This document shows positions 1-7,986 of a DNA stretch of 36,145 bases, piece by piece. Source of the stretch: Gemmatimonas sp. (GTDB lineage Bacteria > Gemmatimonadota > Gemmatimonadetes > Gemmatimonadales > Gemmatimonadaceae); NCBI GenBank assembly GCA_013822285.1, contig PNKF01000005.1, forward strand, positions 1 to 36,145. The letters run 5' to 3'. Position numbers and translations under genes: made by a program. Position 1 is the first letter of the stretch. Each line of letters begins with the position of its first letter. The notes beneath the pieces were generated by a model. That model saw only the letters and a program-made list of their open reading frames with translations, had not been told where the DNA came from and ran no database searches.

Positions 1-1
1 T

Positions 2-382
2 CGCGTGGCACTGTTCTTCGCGCGCGACCGTCAGCAGATGAACGTGCACGAGCTGATGGAGACGATCCTCAATCGCAGTTGGTACGCGCCGGACGCGACG
101 ACGCCGAGCCAGCAGGCGCTGCAGCGCGCGCTGCGTCGCGTGGTGCTGAACACCATGCTCGACCGCGCCGGTGATGCGCGCGCCGACGCGGATGTGCGGC
201 AGGTCGTGGCGTATCACCTCGATGCGCTCCGGCAGCGCTTGCAGGCGCAGGCGCCGACCTCGGCGATCGCGAATCAGGCCTTGAAGGAGTCGGCGCTGCG
301 CGAAATCGCGCAGTTCTTCGATGGACGGGACGATCCTGCCAAGCGCACGCGCTATCCGGTGATCGCGCTTCCGTGGCCCTGA
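2..382 (+). CDS. C-terminal fragment of a probable zinc-dependent metalloprotease (DUF4953-like), cut by the left edge
   Basis: The reading frame is open from the first bases and ends at TGA 380-382, so the start lies outside the window and only about 126 residues are visible. The fragment is helical, with HELMETILNRSW followed by RALRRVVLNTMLDR and a long DVRQVVAYHLDALRQRL helix, closing with FFDGRDDP and a proline-rich tail. This resembles the extreme C-terminus of the large secreted zinc metalloproteases (DUF5117/DUF4953 type) common in Gemmatimonadota and Bacteroidota. The HExxH catalytic site would lie upstream and cannot be checked here, so the assignment rests on recall of the C-terminal helical region and is moderate. 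It is convergent with the bchJ-like gene, 19 bp away. Confidence 0.55.
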   Translation, partial: RVALFFARDRQQMNVHELMETILNRSWYAPDATTPSQQALQRALRRVVLNTMLDRAGDARADADVRQVVAYHLDALRQRLQAQAPTSAIANQALKESALREIAQFFDGRDDPAKRTRYPVIALPWP

Positions 383-390
383 GTCTGGTC

Positions 391-413
391 AGCGGGCGCG
401 TTCAGCGCCCGCT
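391..413. terminator. Hairpin between convergent genes, overlapping the bchJ-like stop codon
   Basis: A perfect 9-bp stem (AGCGGGCGC / GCGCCCGCT) encloses a 5-nt loop between the metalloprotease stop and the bchJ-like stop; the minus-strand TGA (402-404) sits in the loop. There is no clear T-tract on either side. It could act as a bidirectional terminator or an mRNA end-stabilising hairpin. Confidence 0.45.
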
Positions 414-1007
414 GCCCATCAGGAACCGGCACGCGGCATCGCCGCGCGCCTCGCAGGCAACTTCCTCGGCCCAGCCGTCGGGGCCGAGGAGCGCCTGTGC
501 CAGCCGGCCGAAGGTGCCGGCGTAGAAGTCACAGATCGGCTCACTCGCGCGCTGTCCAGCGCAGAGTGGGCAGTGGCAGAGCGAGATCTCGACGGGATCG
601 CCCGGCGTGACCGTCAGCTGTGCGCTGCCGGCGAAGGTCCAACTGTGCTTGCTGATGGCGGCGAGCAGCACGCGCAGCGCCATTGCCCGCGGGAGCAGCG
701 GCAGCAACCACTGGGCGGGCTTCGGGATGCGGTGGGCGAGCAGGTAGTCGCCGGTGCGTCGGCCGGATTCCGCCATCACATCGCGGGCAAAGGGCAAGCC
801 ATAGGTCTCGTGTACGGCACGGACTAACGCATTGGCTTTCGTCTCCTCGACCATCTCCTGGGGAAGGTCGAGCAAACCGTACGATGTGCTGCGCGTCAGC
901 AGGCGCGTCGCGATGTCAGGCCCCAGGCGGTCGCGGAGCGTCAGCGCCGTCTGGATGATGACGTTCGGACCGATGCGGCCCGTCGTGAGCGCCGCCGTCG
1001 ACTTCAC
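402..1007 (-). CDS. bchJ: BchJ-like V4R-domain protein (bacteriochlorophyll 4-vinyl reductase family)
   Basis: This 201-residue protein has a helical N-terminal half (GPNVIIQTALTLRDRLG) and a C-terminal V4R domain (about residues 120-200). The domain shows the Cys pattern LCHCPLCAG...CDFYAGTFGRLAQALLG...VACEARGDAACRFLM. That layout matches BchJ, found in bacteriochlorophyll gene clusters. BchJ was named a vinyl reductase, but true 8-vinyl reductases are BciA/BciB; BchJ more likely binds or delivers a tetrapyrrole intermediate. V4R domains also occur in non-phototrophs as small-molecule sensors, so phototrophy is not proven. It starts with GTG inside GTGA, which overlaps the hemN stop by 4 nt, so it is translationally coupled to hemN; this supports the start and a tetrapyrrole role. 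No other photosynthesis gene is in the window. Confidence 0.72.
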   Translation of the reverse strand: MKSTAALTTGRIGPNVIIQTALTLRDRLGPDIATRLLTRSTSYGLLDLPQEMVEETKANALVRAVHETYGLPFARDVMAESGRRTGDYLLAHRIPKPAQWLLPLLPRAMALRVLLAAISKHSWTFAGSAQLTVTPGDPVEISLCHCPLCAGQRASEPICDFYAGTFGRLAQALLGPDGWAEEVACEARGDAACRFLMGSGR

Positions 1008-2347
1008 AGGGTCCGACTGAACACGCGATCGGACGTACGAGGGGGCAGGTACGCGTCGAAGGGCAAGCAGAGATTGCGCAGGAAGTAGCGGCCGAGTTCC
1101 GTGACGATGATGCGGTCCGGGCGCACGGTGACGAGGCCGTCGCTTGCCGTCGCCGCGACCGCCTCGAGGGCGGGGGCCAATTCAATCGGCACACTGTCGA
1201 GCGGCAGTTCGAGATTGCACAGCAACTGCTTGATGAGCCCACCGCGCAGTCGGTCATCATCGCTGAGCACATGGCCGCGCACGAGCGGCAACGCGCCGGC
1301 CTGCACCCGCTCACGCCAATCATCGAGGGTGGCGGCGTTCTGCGCGAAGACCCCATTCACTTCAGAGATGGAGCTCATGCCGATGCCCAATAGATGCGGG
1401 CCGGTCTCCGTGGTGTAGCCCATGAAGTTCCGGTGGAGGCGGCCTTCACGCTGCGCGATGGCGAGTGGATCGTTCGGGCGCGCAAAGTGGTCGAAGCCGA
1501 TCCACACATAGCCGGCATCCGTGAAGCGATCGACGATATGCCGGAACAACGCGACGCGGTCGACGCTGCCGGGCAGTGCGGCGAGTGGAATCGCCCGCTG
1601 ATGCGCGCGTTGCGCGGGCAGGTGCGCGTAGCCGAACGACGCGATGCGGTCCGGGTCGAGGGCCAGCACTTCGTCGATCGTCGCGTCCACGCTGTCGCGG
1701 GTCTGGTGGGGCAGGCCGTAGATCAGGTCGAGATTGATCTGCGCGAAGCCGGCACGTCGCGCGTCATCCACCACTTGGCGGACCATCGAGACGGGCTGGA
1801 TGCGGCCGATGCTGCGCTGCACGCGTTCATCGAGGTCCTGCACACCGAAGCTGACGCGCGAAAAGCCGAGGCTGCGCAGGTGTTGGAGCTGCCCATCGGT
1901 CACGACGCGGGGATCGCACTCGACAGACAGCTCAGCGCCCGGCTGGAACGTGAACGCATCCGTGAGCAAGCGCAGCGCGCGCTCGGTCTGTGCCGCCGTC
2001 AGCAGGTTCGGCGTGCCACCGCCCCAGTGCATCTGGTGTACGGGGCGGCCCCAACCGAGGGCGTCGGTGAGCAGGGCCATCTCGTGGGCGAAGTCATCGA
2101 GGTACGCGTCGACTTTGTCGCGACGCTGCGTGGGGATGGCATTACAGCCGCAGTACAGGCAGCGCGTCGCGCAGAACGGGAAATGGGCGTAGAGCGCAAA
2201 GGGGTCGCCGCTCGGCACGGTACGCAACGCGTCGATCCATCGGTCGGCGGGAAACCCCGCGGTCCAGGCGGGCACCGGTGGATAGCTGGTGTACCGCGGA
2301 CCGGGGACGTCGTACTGATGGATGAGCGGTTCGGCAATCGTGACCAT
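1004..2347 (-). CDS. hemN: Oxygen-independent coproporphyrinogen III oxidase (radical SAM)
   Basis: HemN converts coproporphyrinogen III to protoporphyrinogen IX without oxygen, using radical SAM chemistry in the cytoplasm. The 447-residue length is close to the usual ~457. The N-terminus has the HemN signature YDVPGPRYTSYPP, followed by FCATRCLYCGC, in which C59, C63 and C66 ligate the 4Fe-4S cluster and C68 gives the HemN-type fourth Cys. MHWGGGTPNLL is the SAM-binding GGTP motif, and the C-terminal HemN domain (FDHFARPNDPLAIA, FMGYTT) follows, which distinguishes it from HemW. Start is ATG at 2347; no good Shine-Dalgarno is visible. It is first in a two-gene unit with the bchJ-like gene, overlapping by 4 nt. 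The 176-bp upstream gap shows no obvious FNR or PpsR/CrtJ site. Confidence 0.93.
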   Translation of the reverse strand: MVTIAEPLIHQYDVPGPRYTSYPPVPAWTAGFPADRWIDALRTVPSGDPFALYAHFPFCATRCLYCGCNAIPTQRRDKVDAYLDDFAHEMALLTDALGWGRPVHQMHWGGGTPNLLTAAQTERALRLLTDAFTFQPGAELSVECDPRVVTDGQLQHLRSLGFSRVSFGVQDLDERVQRSIGRIQPVSMVRQVVDDARRAGFAQINLDLIYGLPHQTRDSVDATIDEVLALDPDRIASFGYAHLPAQRAHQRAIPLAALPGSVDRVALFRHIVDRFTDAGYVWIGFDHFARPNDPLAIAQREGRLHRNFMGYTTETGPHLLGIGMSSISEVNGVFAQNAATLDDWRERVQAGALPLVRGHVLSDDDRLRGGLIKQLLCNLELPLDSVPIELAPALEAVAATASDGLVTVRPDRIIVTELGRYFLRNLCLPFDAYLPPRTSDRVFSRTL

Positions 2348-2523
2348 GGGGTTCGGCTGGGGTACGCCCGAACTTCGTCAGGCGCTCCGGAGCCAACAAT
2401 GCGGAGAACCCCCCAAACCCCGTAGGGTAATTGCCGGGGGTGGGTCCGATACTTCCCGTTCGGTGCGTACTGGAGCACGGCTGGTCCAGCGTCCAGCTTT
2501 GAGGCACTCACGCCCTGCCGTCC

Positions 2524-3060
2524 ATGCCTCGTCCAGTCCTGATCCTCTTCGCGCATCCTGCGTACGAGAAGTCACGTGTGCACCTGTCGCTCGCGGCCGC
2601 CGTGCGCGACTTGCCCGCTGTGACCTTCCATGATCTCTACGAGGAGTATCCTGACCTCGACATCGACGTGCGACGCGAGCAGGAACTGCTGCGTGCGCAT
2701 GAGGTCGTGGTGTTTCAGCATCCCTTCTACTGGTACTCCGTGCCGCCCATCCTCAAGCAGTGGATGGATCTGGTGCTGGAGCATGGCTGGGCCTACGGTG
2801 CGACCGGGCGCGCGCTCGAAGGGAAGACGCTGCAGGTCGCGATGACGGCGGGTGGCCGCGACCAAGCGTATGGACCGGAGGGCTTCAACCGCCTCACGTT
2901 CCGCGAGTTCCTTGCGCCGGTTGAGGCGACGGCGCGGCTGTGTCGCATGCCCTTCGCTGAACCCTGGGTGGTCGCGGGGACGCATGTCATCACGCCGCAG
3001 GGCGTGGCCGACGCGACGGCGTCGTACGCGGCGCTGATTCGCCGGCTCGGGGAGGGCTGA
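2524..3060 (+). CDS. kefF: KefF/KefG-type NAD(P)H quinone oxidoreductase, ancillary to potassium efflux
   Basis: This 178-residue flavodoxin-fold protein begins with RPVLILFAHPAYEKSRVH, the FMN phosphate-binding start of the KefF/MdaB/NQO family. It carries FQHPFYWYSVPPILKQWMDLVLEHGWAYG, the signature of KefF/KefG proteins, and a central GKTLQVAMTAGG strand. In Gram-negative bacteria these flavoproteins bind the cytoplasmic face of KefC/KefB and activate efflux; they also reduce quinones and electrophiles. The next gene, 3 nt downstream, encodes the channel, which fits that role directly. The kefC Shine-Dalgarno (GGAGG at 3051-3055) lies inside the end of this gene. KefF versus KefG cannot be settled from the sequence alone. 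Confidence 0.85.
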   Translation: MPRPVLILFAHPAYEKSRVHLSLAAAVRDLPAVTFHDLYEEYPDLDIDVRREQELLRAHEVVVFQHPFYWYSVPPILKQWMDLVLEHGWAYGATGRALEGKTLQVAMTAGGRDQAYGPEGFNRLTFREFLAPVEATARLCRMPFAEPWVVAGTHVITPQGVADATASYAALIRRLGEG

Positions 3061-3063
3061 CGC

Positions 3064-4956
3064 ATGCAAGGCTTCTTGCTGTCGGCGACCGTGTACCTTG
3101 CCGCGGCGGTGATCGCCGTGCCGATCGCCAAGCGATTCGGCCTCGGCTCCGTGCTCGGCTACTTGCTCGCCGGTGTGGTGATTGGCCCGTCCGTGTTGGG
3201 ATTTGTCGGAGCCGAAGGTCAGGATGTGATGCACGCCGCGGAGTTCGGCGTCGTGATGATGCTGTTCGTGATTGGTCTCGAGCTCGAGCCGGCGCTCCTC
3301 TGGCGACTGCGAGGCGCGCTGCTCGGCTTGGGCGCTGCGCAGGTGGCCGCGACGACGCTCGCCGTCACCGGCGCCATGGTGGCCTTCGGACTGCGCTGGC
3401 AGGAGGGGCTGGCGACGGGGGCGATCGTGGCGTTGTCGTCGACGGCCATCGTGCTGCAGTCGCTGCAGGAGAAGGGCTGGATGAAGAGTGACGCCGGCGA
3501 GAAGTCCTTCGCGGTGCTGCTGTTCCAGGATCTCGCGGTCATCCCCATCCTCGCACTGTTGCCGCTCTTGGCGACGCAGGCGGTGGCGACGACTGGGGAT
3601 GCGCATGGTGCGGGTGCGTGGGCCGAGCATCTCCCGGGGTGGCAGCGCGCGGGCGTCACGATTGCGGCGGTGGCGGCGATCATCGGGGTGGGCCGACTGT
3701 TGGTGCCGCCGGCGTTTCGGAGCATCGCGAAGGCGCGGTTGCGGGAAACCTTCACGGCCGCCGCCTTGCTGTTGGTGATCGGCATTGCCGTGCTCATGCA
3801 GCTGGTGGGATTGTCGCCGGCGCTGGGCACATTCCTCGGTGGCGTGGTGCTCGCGACGAGTGAGTTCCGTCACGAGCTCGAGAGTGACATCGAGCCGTTC
3901 AAGGGCCTGCTGCTCGGTGTGTTCTTCATGGCCGTGGGCGCGAGCATCGATTTCGCGTTGGTTGGCGAGCGGTTGGGACTGGTGCTTGGCGCCGTGGCCG
4001 GATTGATCGTGCTGAAGTTCGCGGTGCTCTGGGGCATCGGACGCGTGGCGGGCATGGCGCGTGATCAGCACCTGCTCTTTGCGCTCGCGCTGGCGCAGGG
4101 CGGTGAGTTCGGCTTCGTGCTCGTGTCGTTCGCGACGCAGAATGGCGTGCTGGGGGCATCGGTGACGGGCGTGCTGGTCGCGGCGATCGCGCTGTCGATG
4201 GCCATGACGCCGCTGCTGCTCCTGTTCTGGGAGCGCGTGATCGCACCTCGGGCGCAGGCGGCGGCCAGTCCGGAGCGCGAGATGGACCGCCCGGAATCCG
4301 AGCATTCGGTGCTCATCGTCGGCTTCGGCGACTTCGGCAGCTCCGTGGGGCGGCTGTTGGGAGCCGCGGGCGTCGAGTGCACGGTGTTGGACCTGGACGC
4401 TGACCGCGTCGATGTCCTGCGTCGCATGGGGCTTCGCGTGTACTTCGGCGATGCGTCGCGTGAGGAGCTGCTGCGCAGCGCGGGCATCGAGAAGGCGCGG
4501 ATCGTCATCCTCTGCGTCGGCGACGCCGCCGTGAACCTCGCCCTCGCGCAGCGCATCGCGCACGCCTTTCCGCATGTGCGCATCTTTGCGCGCGCCGCGG
4601 GACGTCTCTCGGCGTATGAGCTCTACGAGGCCGGCGTCGAGCACGTGTTCCGCGAGTCCGTCGATGCCGCGATGCGCCTCGGCGCGGACGCCCTGCGCGT
4701 CCTTGGCTGGCGGGCGCACGCGAGCTGGCGACTGGCGCAGACATTCCGCAAGCGTGATGATGCGAACACCAAGCGGCTCGCTGGCATCTTCCGCGACAGT
4801 GAAGCGCATCTATCCGAGGCGCGGGCGGCCATCCGGGATCTGGAGCGGCAGTTGCGCGAGGACCGGTCGGTCCCGGCGTCACAAGATGATGCCGCATGGG
4901 ACGCGGAGAGCCTTCGGCGCGAGTTCGGGGCGGGCGGCGGCCCTCGGCCGGAGTAG
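3064..4956 (+). CDS. kefC: KefB/KefC-type glutathione-regulated potassium efflux antiporter
   Basis: This 630-residue inner-membrane protein has a CPA2 (Na+/H+ exchanger) domain over about residues 1-395 with a dozen or so hydrophobic segments. These include LGYLLAGVVIGPSVLGF, ALSSTAIVLQSL and LLLGVFFMAVGASIDF, all typical of Kef proteins. A cytoplasmic Rossmann RCK/TrkA-N domain follows (about 412-530) with HSVLIVGFGDFGSSVG and a conserved acidic residue after strand 2 (TVLDLDADRVDVL). A helical tail runs to the end. In KefC this domain binds glutathione (closed) or its electrophile adducts (open), acidifying the cytoplasm during electrophile stress. A strong GGAGG lies 8 nt before the ATG. 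Co-transcription with kefF is near certain. KefB and KefC are not separable here. Confidence 0.9.
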   Translation: MQGFLLSATVYLAAAVIAVPIAKRFGLGSVLGYLLAGVVIGPSVLGFVGAEGQDVMHAAEFGVVMMLFVIGLELEPALLWRLRGALLGLGAAQVAATTLAVTGAMVAFGLRWQEGLATGAIVALSSTAIVLQSLQEKGWMKSDAGEKSFAVLLFQDLAVIPILALLPLLATQAVATTGDAHGAGAWAEHLPGWQRAGVTIAAVAAIIGVGRLLVPPAFRSIAKARLRETFTAAALLLVIGIAVLMQLVGLSPALGTFLGGVVLATSEFRHELESDIEPFKGLLLGVFFMAVGASIDFALVGERLGLVLGAVAGLIVLKFAVLWGIGRVAGMARDQHLLFALALAQGGEFGFVLVSFATQNGVLGASVTGVLVAAIALSMAMTPLLLLFWERVIAPRAQAAASPEREMDRPESEHSVLIVGFGDFGSSVGRLLGAAGVECTVLDLDADRVDVLRRMGLRVYFGDASREELLRSAGIEKARIVILCVGDAAVNLALAQRIAHAFPHVRIFARAAGRLSAYELYEAGVEHVFRESVDAAMRLGADALRVLGWRAHASWRLAQTFRKRDDANTKRLAGIFRDSEAHLSEARAAIRDLERQLREDRSVPASQDDAAWDAESLRREFGAGGGPRPE

Positions 4957-4990
4957 TTCCCTCGGAGCAGGCTCTAGTGCAGTTTGCAGT

Positions 4991-6556
4991 ATGCCCAATG
5001 CCGATCCTGCGGTCATCGCTGCGCCCAAGCGCCTTGCGGCCGTCGCGGCGACAGGCTTGCTCGATTCTCCCGCAAGTCCCGCATTGAATCGCCTCACGCG
5101 GCTGACGACGCAGTTGCTTGGCGTGCCGTCGTCCGTCGTCACGCTGATCGATCGCAATCGGCAGGTCTTCGCGGGATCAAGCGACGACGAGGACGGGGTC
5201 ATTCGCAAACGAGAGACTCCGCTCGACTACTCGTTCTGCCAGCACGTCGTGGCGCAGGCTGCTCCGCTGGTGGTCACCAATGCGCGGCAGCACCCCTTGG
5301 TGCACGACAACCTCGGGCTGCTTGAAGACGGCGTCATGGCGTACGCCGGTATGCCGTTGATCGACTCAGGCGGACAGGCGCTCGGCTCGTTCTGCGCGTT
5401 CGACACCAAGCCGCATGAATGGTCGGAGCGCGACCTGCAGATCCTACAGGACCTCGCACAGGCGGCGATGACCGAGATCGAGCTGCGCTTTGCGGGCCGC
5501 CTGCTGGAGGAGCAGGGCGAACAGCTGCGGGCATTGCTTGACAACACCGATGAGCTCGTGGCGCGTTTCGGCTTGGACGGCGCTCTGACCTACGCGAATG
5601 CGGCGTGGCGGCGTCTGCTGGGCGATCCGCCGCCGGTGCCGATCGCTGGGTATCTGCAGTCGAAGCTCACGGGCGTCGGGCGCGAGGTCTTCGAGACCGC
5701 GTGGACCGATGCGCAGGTCGGTGAGCCGAGCGAGGACATCGAGCTGGGATTCGTGCTTCCGAATGGCGATTCGGCGCTGGTGTCGTTGCGTCTCGTACCT
5801 GTGCTGACGCAGGGAGTGGCGCGTGGCATCCGTGTGTACGGCCATGACGTAACCGAGCTGCGGCGCGCGGAACAGGCGAAGGACCAGGTCATCAGTCTGG
5901 TGAGCCACGAGCTGCGCACGCCGATCGGCGCGGTGCAGGGTGCCATGCAGTTGCTTGAGAAGCTGCTGCCGCAGCCCGTGCCCCCGAAGGTCAGCGAGCT
6001 CGTCGCGCTGGCGAAGCGCAACGCGGACCGGCTCTTGGCCTTGGTGACGGACCTGCTGGATCTGGATCGCCTCGAGGCGGGATCCGCGCCGTTCGAGATG
6101 GCCGCTCATCCCATGTCTGCCGTGTTTGCCACGGCGCGCGACGCCACGGCGCCGCTGGCCGAGCGCAAAGGCATCGTACTGGAGTTCGGTCCTGATGCGG
6201 CCGTCGTGTATGGTGACGAGAAGTGGCTGGTGCATGTCGTCATCAACCTGGTCGGCAACGCCCTCAAGTTCACGCCCGAGGGCGGACGGGTGCGGGCGTA
6301 CTGCTTGGCAGACGAGGGACAGGTGCAAGTGCGCGTGACGGATAACGGACGCGGGATTCCGCCCGAGGAGGCGGGGCGTATTTTCGAGCGCTTCGCGCAG
6401 GTGCAGCGCGCGGATGCGACCGAGAAGGGCGGCAGCGGTCTTGGCCTGGCCATCGCGAAAGCCATCGTCCTGCAGCACGGCGGCCGCATTTGGGTCGAGA
6501 GCGAGGTCGGCAAGGGCACGACCTTCGCCTTCACGGTACCGAGCGCGCCGCGTTGA
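4991..6556 (+). CDS. Orphan sensor histidine kinase, GAF-PAS-HisKA-HATPase
   Basis: The ORF track extends this frame back into kefC, but ATG 4991 (MPNADPAVIAAPKRL) lies just after the kefC stop and gives a sensible 521-residue protein. Domains in order: GAF (about 25-165, with LLGVPSSVVTLIDRNRQVFAG and DYSFCQHVV), PAS (about 180-295, DELVARFGLDGALTYANAAWRRLLG), HisKA with the H-box LVSHELRTPIGAV (H306), and a HATPase with N-box INLVGNALKFTP, G1 DNGRGIPPEE, the F-box and G2 GSGLGLAIAKAI. No membrane segment is seen, so it senses a cytoplasmic signal. The FCQH motif is common in GAF domains of this type. No partner regulator lies beside it; it ends at a strong terminator. Confidence 0.9.
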   Translation: MPNADPAVIAAPKRLAAVAATGLLDSPASPALNRLTRLTTQLLGVPSSVVTLIDRNRQVFAGSSDDEDGVIRKRETPLDYSFCQHVVAQAAPLVVTNARQHPLVHDNLGLLEDGVMAYAGMPLIDSGGQALGSFCAFDTKPHEWSERDLQILQDLAQAAMTEIELRFAGRLLEEQGEQLRALLDNTDELVARFGLDGALTYANAAWRRLLGDPPPVPIAGYLQSKLTGVGREVFETAWTDAQVGEPSEDIELGFVLPNGDSALVSLRLVPVLTQGVARGIRVYGHDVTELRRAEQAKDQVISLVSHELRTPIGAVQGAMQLLEKLLPQPVPPKVSELVALAKRNADRLLALVTDLLDLDRLEAGSAPFEMAAHPMSAVFATARDATAPLAERKGIVLEFGPDAAVVYGDEKWLVHVVINLVGNALKFTPEGGRVRAYCLADEGQVQVRVTDNGRGIPPEEAGRIFERFAQVQRADATEKGGSGLGLAIAKAIVLQHGGRIWVESEVGKGTTFAFTVPSAPR

Positions 6557-6590
6557 TCGCCGCGACGCTGTCCTGACGGATGGAGACAAC

Positions 6591-6621
6591 GAAGGGCCGA
6601 CCCGCGCTGGGTCGGCCCTTC
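6591..6621. terminator. Bidirectional intrinsic terminator between the kinase and the DUF481 gene
   Basis: A perfect 13-bp inverted repeat (GAAGGGCCGACCC / GGGTCGGCCCTTC) with a 5-nt loop GCGCT lies between the two convergent genes. The arms start with GAA and end with TTC, but there is no extended T-tract. Stem strength and position make a two-way terminator likely. Confidence 0.8.
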
Positions 6622-6642
6622 GTGCAGTGCGCAGCCTGGCGG

Positions 6643-7371
6643 TCACTCGAAGGTGATCTGCACGCCCGTGGTAAAGATGCGGTCCGTCTTCTGGAATCCC
6701 GGTTCTGGCAGATGGTCAAAGCGCACCACATACGAGACCTTCACGCCGATGCGCGCCGAGATCGGGGCCACGACCGACGACTCCGTGTTGACGCGGAAGT
6801 CCTCCGTGTCCTTGAAGTTCGGAATCGCTTCGACGGTCTGCAGGAAGTACGAAGCTTCGGAGAACAGGTGGCGGTAGGCGAACGCTGCGCGACCGGCAGG
6901 GAAGTCGTTGATGACGCCGGTCGTCGACTTCTGCTGCGTCACGCTACCACCGGCCTCGATGCGCAGCGAGTCCTTCGGGGCGCGGATGGCGCGCCACGAC
7001 AGACCGATGTTCTCTTCGAAGCGACGCTCGATACCAGCGAAGCTGTTGCGGTCGTAGGCCACGGTCGCGAAGGCGCTGAACACGTTGCCGAGCTTGTAGT
7101 CCCCACGCAGGCCGGCCTTCAGGAAATTCGTATTCACCGTCCCCTGCTGCTCGCCGTAGACGAAGTTGAACGTCTGCTCGAGGCCGAGGCGTCCGCGCGA
7201 CTGCGTGAGCTTCTGGCCGACGCTGGTCGTGGTGACCTGCGAATTACCGGCAGCCTGCACGTAGCCGAAGTCGGCCGTGATCTTGGTGACGACGGGCGTG
7301 GCCTCCTGCGCAGAGGCAGTGGCCGCGAGGAGCAGCAGCGCCAGCGGCGCCAGCAGTTGCGGACGGGACAT
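6643..7371 (-). CDS. DUF481 outer-membrane protein (YdiY-like)
   Basis: This 242-residue protein starts with a Sec signal peptide (LLAPLALLLLAATASAQEA, cleavage after ASA). Alternating beta strands follow: ITADFGYVQAAGNSQVTTTSVGQKL, then FNFVYGEQQGTVNTNFLKAGLRGDYKLG. That opening GNSQ...T region followed by a barrel is the DUF481 pattern, typified by E. coli YdiY, a salt-induced outer-membrane protein. The chain ends in an amphipathic strand, FTTGVQITFE. The ORF track starts at GTG 7374, but ATG 7371 is the next codon and the better start. Function is unknown beyond the predicted outer-membrane beta-barrel. Upstream, TTATTACATT on the minus strand is a possible -10 region. Confidence 0.8.
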   Translation of the reverse strand: MSRPQLLAPLALLLLAATASAQEATPVVTKITADFGYVQAAGNSQVTTTSVGQKLTQSRGRLGLEQTFNFVYGEQQGTVNTNFLKAGLRGDYKLGNVFSAFATVAYDRNSFAGIERRFEENIGLSWRAIRAPKDSLRIEAGGSVTQQKSTTGVINDFPAGRAAFAYRHLFSEASYFLQTVEAIPNFKDTEDFRVNTESSVVAPISARIGVKVSYVVRFDHLPEPGFQKTDRIFTTGVQITFE

Positions 7372-7455
7372 CACGAAGGGGGATGAGGTGAACTCCCAAT
7401 GTAATAAGATTTGTCCGCTGGCGGCGCAGGTTGCTGTCCGTTACACTCTGCACGC

Positions 7456-7899
7456 ATGGCGACGACGATCTACGATGCCTCCGTGCGTGCAACGCTGCTG
7501 CGTCGCCTCGAGGCCCTGCGGCCGGAGCAGCAGCCTCGCTGGGGCCGCATGACGGCGCCGACGATGGTCACGCATCTCCTCGAGGCATTCCGCATGCCGT
7601 CGGGCGAGCTCCGGATGCGACGCTCGTTCGTGCCGGCGCGCCCACTCGTGCGCTGGCTGATGCTGTATGTGTTGCCGTTCCCGAAGGGCGCGCCGACAGC
7701 GCCACAGCTGCTCGCCCGCACGCCCGCATCCTGGGCGACCGACATCGCGGCGCTGCGCAGCGCCATCGATGCAGCCGCGCGCCCGGCGCCTGGAGCGCCG
7801 CGCGGGGATCATCCGATCTTCGGTGACATGAGCGTCGAGGATTGGGGCGTCCTGCTCTACAAGCACGCGGACCATCACTTCCGACAGTTCGGGGTCTAG
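7456..7899 (+). CDS. DUF1569 / DinB-like four-helix protein
   Basis: The track ORF begins at 7411, but ATG 7456 (MATTIYDASVRATLL) is the likely start, giving 147 residues. The protein is helical. His residues sit where DinB-fold metalloproteins bind a divalent metal: MVTHLLEAFRM early and LLYKHADHHFRQFGV at the C-terminus. WGRMTAPTMVTHLLEAF and HPIFGDMSVEDWGVLLYKH match DUF1569. The role is unknown; DinB-like proteins include thiol-S-transferases and damage-inducible proteins. A TACACT hexamer ends 8 nt before the ATG, hinting at a short-leader or leaderless transcript. No convincing Shine-Dalgarno is seen. Confidence 0.72.
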   Translation: MATTIYDASVRATLLRRLEALRPEQQPRWGRMTAPTMVTHLLEAFRMPSGELRMRRSFVPARPLVRWLMLYVLPFPKGAPTAPQLLARTPASWATDIAALRSAIDAAARPAPGAPRGDHPIFGDMSVEDWGVLLYKHADHHFRQFGV

Positions 7900-7918
7900 C
7901 GCGCGGCAGTCGTGTCGG

Positions 7919-7971
7919 CGCGCCCGCGACGCGCCCGCGACGCGCCACGACGCGCCACGACGCGCCCGCGA
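7919..7971. repeat. GC-rich short tandem repeat between convergent genes
   Basis: Five head-to-tail units fill the gap between the DUF1569 and tamB 3' ends. Three are CGCGCCCGCGA (11 nt) and two are CGCGCCACGA (10 nt), in the order A-A-B-B-A. Copy number may vary between strains. It is not a clean hairpin, so it does not replace a standard terminator. Confidence 0.75.
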
Positions 7972-7986
7972 CGTGCGCATTGCCGA

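Noticed and set aside
2348-2523. G-quadruplex or FNR/PpsR site in the hemN-kefF gap
   Set aside because: Only two long G-runs occur close together, and neither TTGAT-N4-ATCAA nor TGT-N12-ACA is present in a convincing form.
2572-4809. 745-aa minus-strand ORF opposite kefF/kefC
   Set aside because: Its translation is rich in Arg, His and Gln with no fold-like pattern, typical of the antisense frame of a high-GC gene. The plus strand encodes clear Kef proteins.
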